A DNA stretch of 5,590 nt from Clostridia bacterium (GTDB lineage: Bacteria > Bacillota_A > Clostridia > Oscillospirales > CAG-382). The stretch spans positions 1 through 5,590 of the forward strand of contig JAFWWX010000348.1 of NCBI GenBank assembly GCA_017517985.1, read 5' to 3'. Shown piece after piece: positions 1 to 4,165 of the stretch (position 1 is the first letter of the stretch; each line of letters opens with the position of its first letter). The notes beneath the pieces are model-generated. The model saw nothing but the letters and a program-made list of their open reading frames with translations. It was not told where the DNA came from and ran no database searches. Both the position numbers and the translations under genes were made by a program.

Positions 1-1
1 C

Positions 2-256
2 AGTACGGTTGTAACCTTAAAGGCTGATTATGTAGCAACACTTTCAGCCGGCGAGCATACCATCGGCATTGTATCCGAAAGCGGTACAGCTACCACAACA
101 TTTACCGTGAATGCGAAAGCAGTAGTAGATAACGATACAAAGTCTCCTCAGACCGGAGATAACAGCCATATGGCATTGTGGATTGCACTGTTGGCGGTAA
201 GCGTGTTCGGTTTAGCAGGAACTGCTGTATACAGCAAAAGAAAAAGAGTAAGATAG
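2..256 (+). CDS. C-terminal end of a sortase-anchored surface protein (5' partial)
   Basis: The reading frame is open from the window edge to TAG at 254-256 and gives 84 residues; the start lies outside. Residues 1-38 have the alternating beta-strand pattern of an Ig-like or X2-type module (VVTLKADYVATLSAGEHTI, then a TTTFTV strand), common near the C-terminus of clostridial surface proteins. The end is a cell-wall sorting signal: SPQTGD at residues 48-53 (an LPXTG variant), a hydrophobic segment at about 57-77, and the basic tail SKRKRVR. A sortase would cleave between T51 and G52 and attach the protein to peptidoglycan. The function of the missing N-terminal part cannot be told. It may be a cargo gene or a chromosomal neighbour, because no element boundary is visible here. 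I am confident of the anchor but not of the protein family. Confidence 0.85.
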   Translation, partial: STVVTLKADYVATLSAGEHTIGIVSESGTATTTFTVNAKAVVDNDTKSPQTGDNSHMALWIALLAVSVFGLAGTAVYSKRKRVR

Positions 257-271
257 CATAACATCAATCGA

Positions 272-294
272 GTGTGCGGCGCACATTCGCACAC
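272..294 (+). promoter_or_regulatory. Hairpin between the surface-protein gene and tnpV
   Basis: GTGTGCG at 272-278 pairs perfectly with CGCACAC at 288-294 across a 9-nt loop. It starts 15 bases after the surface-protein stop codon and ends right where the next hairpin begins. No T-run follows, so alone it is not a typical terminator. It may stabilise the upstream mRNA end or be part of a leader with the next hairpin. Confidence 0.45.
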
Positions 295-333
295 ATCCCT
301 CCTATCGGGTACAATGTATCTGACAGGAGGGAT
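295..333 (+). promoter_or_regulatory. RBS-sequestering hairpin before tnpV
   Basis: ATCCCTCCT (295-303) is perfectly complementary to AGGAGGGAT (325-333), a 9-bp stem with a 21-nt loop. The right arm is the Shine-Dalgarno sequence of tnpV, whose ATG is at 340. In a transcript coming from upstream the ribosome site would be paired, so translation would be low. The stem is followed by ATATTTTTA, so it could also work as a weak terminator for the surface-protein gene. A possible promoter, TTCGCA (286-291) and TACAAT (310-315) with an 18-bp gap, would start RNA after the left arm and so free the site. The pairing is seen directly; the regulation is inference. Confidence 0.55.
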
Positions 334-339
334 ATTTTT

Positions 340-729
340 ATGGAACTGAAAAAGCATATCACAGACGAAAAGACAGGAATCAGCTACACGCTCTGCGGAG
401 ACTACTATCTGCCGGACTTGGCACTTCCCGAAGAAAAGTATTATGAACTCGGGCGCTTCGGTCGTGCAAAGTTCCGTCACTTACAGAAATGCCACAAGGT
501 ACTGCTGACAAGCCTTAGAACAAACGGAACATTAATCGAATATCTGCACAGTGTAGACGAGAACTGCGAGGAAATGTTCTCCCGGCTGGTTAAGCAGTAC
601 ACCGAGCGTGAGGGCGTGACCGAACAGATGAAAGCCGACGAGATGATGAAGTGGGTCGGGCTGATGAATAACATCCGCAGCCGTGCGGAGGAGGTCGTTA
701 TGAGGGAGTATATCTATGAGGAAGATTAA
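340..729 (+). CDS. tnpV: TnpV-family transposon-encoded protein
   Basis: The product is 129 aa. I recognise it as TnpV, a small protein found beside the machinery of Tn4451-like and Tn1549-like elements. The typical N-terminal block ITDEKTGISYTL-GDYYLPDL (about residues 7-26) is present, as are the helical C-terminal half with FSRLVKQYTEREGVTEQ (80-96) and the end MNNIRSRAEEVVMREYIYE (109-127). No enzymatic motif is visible and no biochemical function is established as far as I know. ATG 340 is chosen because AGGAGGG (325-331) lies 8 bases before it; an in-frame GTG at 274 has no ribosome site and would translate through the hairpins. The 3' end overlaps the next gene by 14 bases, so the two are probably coupled. 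Length and ends match a complete, intact gene. Confidence 0.88.
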   Translation: MELKKHITDEKTGISYTLCGDYYLPDLALPEEKYYELGRFGRAKFRHLQKCHKVLLTSLRTNGTLIEYLHSVDENCEEMFSRLVKQYTEREGVTEQMKADEMMKWVGLMNNIRSRAEEVVMREYIYEED

Positions 730-856
730 AATCAAGGTGGACGGTTTTGAACTGCGGCTCATTATCCGAGCCTTGGCGGAATGGCGGAACACCTTGATTG
801 CCGAGAATAAACCGACGGAGGACTTGGACGAGCTGTTGATACGCTTCTGCAAATGA
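716..856 (+). CDS. Small 46-aa conserved-type hypothetical protein downstream of tnpV
   Basis: The reading frame starts at ATG 716 inside the end of tnpV and runs to TGA at 854-856. AGGGAG (703-708) sits 7 bases before the start, a good ribosome site embedded in tnpV. The product begins MRKIKIKVDGFELRLII and ends LDELLIRFCK. It has a short beta-like N-terminus (IKIKVDG), then a helix with LRLIIRALAEWRNTLIAE, and no cysteine pairs, signal peptide or membrane segment. The 14-base overlap and good ribosome site make translation coupled to tnpV likely. A strong terminator follows 28 bases after the stop, so tnpV and this gene form a closed two-gene unit. I recall small proteins of this kind next to tnpV in similar elements, but I know no function. 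Confidence 0.7.
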   Translation: MRKIKIKVDGFELRLIIRALAEWRNTLIAENKPTEDLDELLIRFCK

Positions 857-860
857 CCGC

Positions 861-872
861 TTACAACTGAAT
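861..872 (+). repeat. Left copy of a 12-bp direct repeat flanking the non-coding block
   Basis: TTACAACTGAAT occurs here, 4 bases after the small gene's stop codon, and again exactly at 1468-1479. The two copies bracket 595 bases holding the terminators and the repeat cluster. It could be a footprint of insertion or a duplicated remnant. The match stops at 12 bp in both directions. Confidence 0.4.
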
Positions 873-884
873 ACAGAGATAGCA

Positions 885-933
885 AGCACTTATTTTCATG
901 GAATTATCCCACAAGAAAATAGGTGCTTTTTTT
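885..933 (+). terminator. Rho-independent terminator of the tnpV unit
   Basis: AGCACTTATTTTC (885-897) pairs with GAAAATAGGTGCT (915-927), 13 positions with a single G-U pair, across a 17-nt loop. The stem runs straight into seven Ts (927-933). It lies 28 bases after the 46-aa gene and so ends the tnpV transcript. Confidence 0.85.
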
Positions 934-1054
934 GTACCCAAAAGGCAGTATTTCCGATAAACCGGTAAGACGGTACAAACACCTTACCCTACTTTTTACA
1001 ACCCCTTACAGCGAAGAAAAACGGCGATTTTCACCCCGAAAACATGTCATTTCG
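934..1054. other. Non-coding spacer with weak hairpins
   Basis: No credible gene is visible. GGTAAG (964-969) pairs with CTTACC (983-988), followed by CTACTTTTT, a possible weak secondary terminator. CCGAAA (1036-1041) pairs with TTTCGG (1050-1055). TTTTTACAAC at 993-1002 recurs at 1465-1474, where it leads into the right copy of the 12-bp direct repeat. Confidence 0.4.
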
Positions 1055-1083
1055 GCACCTGATTACACAATCAGGTGCTTTTT
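1055..1083 (+). terminator. Second strong Rho-independent terminator
   Basis: GCACCTGATT (1055-1064) and AATCAGGTGC (1069-1078) form a perfect 10-bp stem with the tetraloop ACAC, followed by five Ts (1079-1083). Its right end, AGGTGCTTTTT, matches the right end of the terminator at 915-931, so the two share a 3' arm but not the inner stem. No gene lies between them, which is unusual: it either insulates the downstream block or ends a non-coding transcript. Confidence 0.8.
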
Positions 1084-1101
1084 GCTTTTACGGTTCAAGA
1101 A

Positions 1102-1460
1102 AGTGAGGGTCAATTTTTTTGGAAAAGGGTTGCCGTTTCCTCTTTCTCAGTGGGAATTAGTGAAGGGACGATTTTTTCAAATAATTTTTTGAAAACACCC
1201 CCCAAAAACGCTCTCCCATTTCAAACAAGTGAAGGGGTAAAAAATCTTTTGAGAAAAAGGGTGTCCATTTCATCTTCCCCGGTGGGAACAAGTGAAAGGA
1301 TAAATTTTTTCGGAGATTTTCTCGCAGAGCACAGATTTTGGGTGTGCATTTTGACCCCCTTTGTCCAAATGAGTGAAGGGAAATTTTATCTTTGGTTTCC
1401 AAAATACCCGATGATTTTTCCTTTCCCAGTCCGAACAAGTGAAGGGATATTGTCACCCAA
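1102..1460. repeat. Cluster of six imperfect repeats with core GAACAAGTGAAGGG
   Basis: The core AGTGARRGG appears six times, starting at 1102, 1159, 1228, 1291, 1372 and 1438 (intervals 57, 69, 63, 81, 66). In copies 2-6 a left part of 36-37 bases precedes the core with a similar plan: AAAAGGGTGTCC-like, then a pyrimidine stretch such as CTTTCCC, then GTGGGAACA-like. A tail like GATAAATTTTTTC follows the core. The pyrimidine stretch is partly complementary to GTGAAGGGA, so each unit can fold weakly; copy 4 also has TTCCC/GGGAA around CGGT. Both strands are open for about 400 bases but neither frame has a ribosome site, so I call it non-coding. It lies upstream of a RepA-like gene, so iteron or origin-like DNA is one option; a decayed repeat element is another. 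Confidence 0.65.
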
Positions 1461-1467
1461 CACCTTT

Positions 1468-1479
1468 TTACAACTGAAT
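1468..1479 (+). repeat. Right copy of the 12-bp direct repeat
   Basis: TTACAACTGAAT is identical to 861-872. It lies just after the last copy of the repeat cluster and 22 bases before the structured leader, so the pair brackets the terminators and the repeat cluster exactly. Confidence 0.4.
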
Positions 1480-1500
1480 GACCGTCCGATTGGGATATGA

Positions 1501-1606
1501 CCCTGCGATGATACGAGCAGGGCAACGCCGCTGAGATGGGGGCAGGCATATAAAAACGGCAATCGGGTAAAGCGGCGGTTACATACCCACGCCTTACGGT
1601 TTGGGT
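1501..1606 (+). promoter_or_regulatory. Structured leader upstream of the small Cys-rich protein and RepA-like ATPase
   Basis: Three stems lie in about 105 bases. CCCTGC (1501-1506) pairs with GCAGGG (1517-1522). CGCCGCT (1526-1532) pairs with AGCGGCG (1571-1577) around a 38-nt loop. ACCCA (1585-1589) pairs with TGGGT (1602-1606), with an inner GCC/GGT pair around TTAC and one mismatch between the stems. The ribosome site starts 10 bases later. This could be a cis-regulatory RNA leader or, next to a replication-type ATPase, a single-strand initiation or origin structure. It matches no riboswitch class I can name, and no T-run makes it a terminator. Confidence 0.45.
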
Positions 1607-1616
1607 TAAAGATTAT

Positions 1617-1622
1617 GGGAGG
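1617..1622 (+). promoter_or_regulatory. Ribosome binding site deciding a GTG start
   Basis: GGGAGG lies 8 bases before GTG 1631. It overlaps the upstream in-frame GTG codons at 1622 and 1625 and is 17 bases from ATG 1640, so 1631 is the best-placed start. Confidence 0.65.
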
Positions 1623-1630
1623 TGGTGAAA

Positions 1631-1813
1631 GTGCCACGAATGAGTAAAAAGCGGAAACAGGAATGGGCGCTGTTTCTGAATGAGAGAAACCGTATCACCT
1701 ACAACGATCTTTGCAGGAAGTGTCAGAACGACTGCAAGCAGAGCTTTCGGGTGCTGGTAATCGAATGCCCGAAATTTTTGAGAAAGGAGAGAAAACGAAA
1801 AAATGAAGCTTGA
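1631..1813 (+). CDS. Small 60-aa basic, cysteine-rich protein (hypothetical, ICE/IME backbone type)
   Basis: GTG start, 60 residues, ending at TGA 1811-1813. The product is very basic at both ends (PRMSKKRK and RKERKRKNEA). The middle, RITYNDLCRKCQNDCKQSF, holds C28, C31 and C35, with C46 further on (spacing C-x2-C-x3-C-x10-C), which could bind a metal; no defined zinc-finger family is recognised. It has no membrane segment. I recall short proteins starting PRMSKKR upstream of RepA-like ATPases in gut Firmicute elements, so I take it as real. Its last 11 bases overlap the ATPase start, and the ATPase ribosome site (AGGAG, 1785-1789) lies inside it, so the two are translated as a pair. DNA or RNA binding is plausible from charge and cysteines but is only inference. 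Confidence 0.72.
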   Translation: MPRMSKKRKQEWALFLNERNRITYNDLCRKCQNDCKQSFRVLVIECPKFLRKERKRKNEA

Positions 1814-2837
1814 GATCACAAAGGCAAGCGAGGTTCAGGTAAAGAGCGTGGAATGGATGTGGTATCCGTATATTCCCTATGGCAAGGTCACAGTTTTGCA
1901 GGGCGATGCCGGTGACGGCAAAAGCACCTTGATTCTGAAGCTTGCCGCAATGCTGACAAGGGGCGAGCCAATGCCCTTTACCGACGGCGAGGGTGCAGAA
2001 CCGATCAATGTCATTTACCAGTCCACAGAGGACGACACAGACGATACGATCGTTCCCCGCTTTATTGCCGCAGGCGGCGATACGGACAGGCTGCTGTTCA
2101 TCAATGAGAAGGAACAATATCTGAGCTTTTCCGACGAGCGACTGCTGGAAGCTATTCGACAGACCAAAGCAAAGCTCATCGTCCTTGACCCCTTATCCGC
2201 ATATATCGGGGAGTCAACCTCAATCAATTCCGCCAACGAAGTCCGCAGACAATTTCGACCGCTGATTGACATCGCAAAGGAGCAGGGCTGTGCGATTGTC
2301 ATCGTTCATCATATGAACAAGGCAATCGGGCAGAAAGCACTGAACCGTGGCGTTGGTTCGGTTGATATTGTGGGTGCGGCAAGAAGCGTTCTGCTGGTCG
2401 GGAGAACCGATAAGGAACGCCCCAATGAGCGAATACTGGTGCAGGTCAAAAGCAACCTTGCGCCGACAGGAAATGCTATTCTCTTTTCGGTTGACGAGGG
2501 CGGTATTCACTGGCTGGAGGAAACCGCAAGGACAGCAGATGAAGTTTTGGGGAATGTATTTGCGGGGGTCGGCAGACCCGATGAGCAAATGCAGAAAGCA
2601 AAAGAAATGCTGTCCGCTATACTCGCTGACACCCAGCCAAAGCCGCAGAGCGAAGTGATGCGTCATCTGAAAGAGGCGGGGGTCAGCGAGAGTACGGCAA
2701 AAAAAGCAAAAGCACTGCTGGGCATACGCTCTGTGAAACAGGGCGTGCAGTGGTTTTGGTTGTTGCCGGATGGCAAGGACGAGCAGGATTTCGTGACGGA
2801 TAAAGACACGAAAAGCTGTGAGGATTTGCTCTTTTAA
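1803..2837 (+). CDS. RepA/RecA-like AAA ATPase with C-terminal winged helix
   Basis: The product is 344 aa, from ATG 1803 to TAA. The first ~240 residues are a RecA-fold ATPase of the RepA (RSF1010-like hexameric helicase) type. Walker A is GDAGDGKST at 34-42 with K40 and S41; the likely catalytic acidic motif is STEDD (74-78); Walker B is LIVLDP (125-130, D129); a conserved VIVHHMNK (166-173) matches the usual HH-x-N-K sensor stretch. Residues about 264-325 look like a winged helix (QSEVMRHLKEAGVSESTAKKAK, then a WFWLLPDG strand). Known relatives unwind DNA at plasmid or element origins. It lacks a primase domain. The ribosome site AGGAG is 13 bases from ATG, rather far, so coupling with the overlapping upstream gene probably matters. 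It may drive replication of the excised circle or process DNA during transfer. An alternative is a regulatory ATPase of the same fold. Confidence 0.85.
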   Translation: MKLEITKASEVQVKSVEWMWYPYIPYGKVTVLQGDAGDGKSTLILKLAAMLTRGEPMPFTDGEGAEPINVIYQSTEDDTDDTIVPRFIAAGGDTDRLLFINEKEQYLSFSDERLLEAIRQTKAKLIVLDPLSAYIGESTSINSANEVRRQFRPLIDIAKEQGCAIVIVHHMNKAIGQKALNRGVGSVDIVGAARSVLLVGRTDKERPNERILVQVKSNLAPTGNAILFSVDEGGIHWLEETARTADEVLGNVFAGVGRPDEQMQKAKEMLSAILADTQPKPQSEVMRHLKEAGVSESTAKKAKALLGIRSVKQGVQWFWLLPDGKDEQDFVTDKDTKSCEDLLF

Positions 2838-2860
2838 GGGAGTCAAGGGGGAACGCCTTG

Positions 2861-2902
2861 CCCACCACCTTGATTGCAAGGTGTAGTGGGTTACACTGCA
2901 AT
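2861..2902 (+). other. oriT: Origin of transfer (oriT), pMV158/MobV type, with nick site at 2890/2891
   Basis: GTGTA (2881-2885), GTGGGT (2886-2891) and TACAC (2892-2896) reproduce the pMV158 plan GTATA-GTGTGT-TATAC, in which MobM cuts TAGTGTG/TTA at a G-T step. The expected cut here is TAGTGGG/TTA, between 2890 and 2891 on the plus strand. Two overlapping hairpins compete. One is CCCAC (2861-2865) plus CACCTTG (2866-2872) pairing with CAAGGTG (2877-2883) and GTGGG (2886-2890), ending exactly at the nick. The other is ATTGCA (2873-2878) plus GTGTA pairing with TACAC and TGCAAT (2897-2902). Overlapping alternative inverted repeats are also known at the pMV158 oriT. It lies about 290 bases before, and in line with, the MobV relaxase gene. 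The consensus is from memory; the structure is seen directly. Confidence 0.82.
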
Positions 2903-2909
2903 GCACCGG

Positions 2910-2935
2910 GAACGGAAAATCCACGGTTTCCGTTC
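2910..2935. repeat. Inverted repeat just downstream of oriT
   Basis: GAACGGAAA (2910-2918) pairs perfectly with TTTCCGTTC (2927-2935) around an 8-nt loop. It begins 8 bases after the second oriT hairpin. It may help bind the relaxase or an accessory protein, or act as part of the mob leader RNA. Confidence 0.5.
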
Positions 2936-2954
2936 GGTTGGCAGTGATTTTTGC

Positions 2955-3036
2955 GAGCCGCCGGATATGGCGAGCAAAATATCACGGACAACAGCATTGA
3001 GGTTTTGTTTACGAGCCGCAAAGGACGGCGAGCAAA
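2955..3036. repeat. Two bipartite direct repeats between oriT and the relaxase gene
   Basis: GAGCCGC, seven variable bases, then GGCGAGCAAA occurs at 2955-2978 and again, with the same 7-base gap, at 3013-3036. The period is 58 bp, and the 17 fixed positions are identical while the gap differs. This is what a bipartite protein-binding site would look like, for an oriT accessory protein, ParB or a mob repressor. No binding protein can be named from sequence. Confidence 0.6.
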
Positions 3037-3165
3037 CAAGACCGAAAGGCGGTAAGAGGTGCTTTGCTGTGTATCAACCGTCTCTCCCGTTCTCTGCAAA
3101 ATGATACAGAGGAAGATAATTCAACGATACATTCTGAATTATTACTTCCTTGAAAATGAAACGAT

Positions 3166-3171
3166 AAGGAG
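3166..3171 (+). promoter_or_regulatory. Ribosome binding site of the relaxase gene
   Basis: AAGGAG lies 10 bases before ATG 3182 and 4 bases before ATG 3176. The 3182 start gives better spacing and lines up with the N-terminus of MobM-type relaxases, so I prefer it; 3176 would add only two residues. Confidence 0.6.
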
Positions 3172-3181
3172 AAAAATGCCT

Positions 3182-4165
3182 ATGGCAAATTACGCGATTA
3201 TGCGCATAGAAAAACGCAAGCTCGGCACTGTCGGCAGGATATGCAATCATCACGAACGACTGAAAGCCGAGTACAAAAGCAATCCCGATATTGACCCTTC
3301 GAGGACGCACCTGAACTATCACATTGCCGAGCCGGCGGCAAAATACCGCAAGGCAGTATTGGACAGGATTGAAGAAGTCGGAGCTAAGCGAAGAAAGGAC
3401 AGCGTGGTTATGCAGGACTGTTTCGTGGGCGGAACCCCTGACTGGCTGAAAGGAAAATCCGTTGAGGAACAGAGAGAATATTTTGATTATGCCTACCGTT
3501 TCTTTGAGAACAACTTCAAAAAAGAGAACATCATCTCGGCGGTTGTTCATTTGGACGAGGCAACTCCCCATATGCACCTTTGCTTTGTTCCGATAACGGA
3601 AAAGGGCAGACTGTCATCCAAGGATATTATCGGAGGACCGAAAGGGCTTGTGGGCTGGCAGGACAAATTCTACGAATATATGCACGAAAAATATCCCGAC
3701 ATCACAAGAGGCACACCGGCAAAGGTATCTCACAGAAAGCACATACCGCCCTTTATGTTTAAGGTTGCCGGCGAGCTTTACGACCATTACGGAGAGATAT
3801 GCGGTGCAATCAATGACATCGGGCTTGTGAACAACGCAAAGAAAAAAGACGCAGCTATTGCCCTTCTCGGCAGGTATGCGCCGGAGATGGCTCAACTCAA
3901 GGTGCAGCTTCAAAGCACGGATAAGCACATCGCCTATCTGGAGCGTGAACTGTTCAGCGAGCGTGACAGCAATTCCAATTACCGCAGTATCAATTATGAG
4001 CAGGAATTGGAACTCAAACAGGCAAACCGAAAGATTTATGAGCTGAACCAAAAGCAGAAGGAGCTTGAAAAGGTGATTTCAAAAATACCGCCGGAAGTAC
4101 TTCAGCAGATGGCACAGCAGGAAAAAGAAGCGAGAAAACGCAAATCGAAAGGATGGGAAAGATAA
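3182..4165 (+). CDS. MobV-family (Mob/Pre) relaxase
   Basis: The product is 327 aa. The N-terminal Mob_Pre relaxase domain covers about residues 1-200. Motif I is NYAIMRIEK (3-11). Motif II is NHHERLK (22-28): in MobM of pMV158 the nucleophile is His22 of HNER, and the matching residue here is H23, with H24 in place of Asn. SNPDIDPSRTHLNY (33-46) follows, and motif III is HLDEATPHMH (123-132), with the metal-binding histidines H123, H130 and H132. Residues about 235-325 are charged and coiled-coil-like (LERELFSERD, ELELKQANRKIYELNQKQKELE), the usual dimer or membrane-associating tail. It would nick the oriT about 290 bases upstream and pilot the strand through a helper secretion system. It is closest in concept to TnpZ of Tn4451. 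The stop codon directly abuts the parB ATG (TAAATG), so the two are coupled. Confidence 0.9.
   Translation: MANYAIMRIEKRKLGTVGRICNHHERLKAEYKSNPDIDPSRTHLNYHIAEPAAKYRKAVLDRIEEVGAKRRKDSVVMQDCFVGGTPDWLKGKSVEEQREYFDYAYRFFENNFKKENIISAVVHLDEATPHMHLCFVPITEKGRLSSKDIIGGPKGLVGWQDKFYEYMHEKYPDITRGTPAKVSHRKHIPPFMFKVAGELYDHYGEICGAINDIGLVNNAKKKDAAIALLGRYAPEMAQLKVQLQSTDKHIAYLERELFSERDSNSNYRSINYEQELELKQANRKIYELNQKQKELEKVISKIPPEVLQQMAQQEKEARKRKSKGWER

Noticed and set aside
223..236. 14-bp palindrome TGCTGTATACAGCA in the surface-protein gene
   Set aside because: Seven-base half-sites are expected at nearly this frequency by chance in 5.6 kb, and it lies within the membrane-anchor codons.
274..339. N-terminal extension of tnpV from GTG 274
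   Set aside because: It has no ribosome site, and the extension would be translated through both hairpins; ATG 340 has AGGAGGG 8 bases upstream and gives the usual TnpV N-terminus.
904..913. DnaA box (TTATCCCACA)
   Set aside because: It has one extra C relative to TTATCCACA and lies in the loop of a terminator, with no other boxes nearby.
923..1192. Plus-strand open frame of 89 codons
   Set aside because: It starts at a GTG inside the first terminator stem, runs through the second terminator, and resembles no family.
1102..1460. CRISPR array
   Set aside because: Repeats are imperfect, spacing varies from 57 to 81 bases, the spacers are related to one another, and no cas gene is present.
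1075..1500. Plus-strand open frame of 141 codons over the repeat cluster
   Set aside because: Its only upstream start is a GTG inside a terminator stem, with no ribosome site; the T-rich strand avoids stop codons by composition. The frame regularity is kept as a finding, not a gene.
1157..1549. Minus-strand open frame of 130 codons over the repeat cluster
   Set aside because: ATG at 1549 (minus) has no ribosome site, the frame overlaps the leader stems, and the periodic LHLF-like peptides simply mirror the DNA repeats.
2220..2924. Long minus-strand open frame (234 codons) opposite the ATPase gene
   Set aside because: It is a codon-phase shadow of a clearly real ATPase, with no ribosome site or recognisable domain, and it crosses oriT.
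2874..3104. Plus-strand open frame of 76 codons through oriT
   Set aside because: A TTG start in the oriT hairpin with no ribosome site; the DNA is explained by oriT and the direct repeats.
3115..3120. Promoter -10 (GATAAT) for the relaxase gene
   Set aside because: No acceptable -35 lies 16-18 bases upstream; the promoter of the mob run could not be placed.
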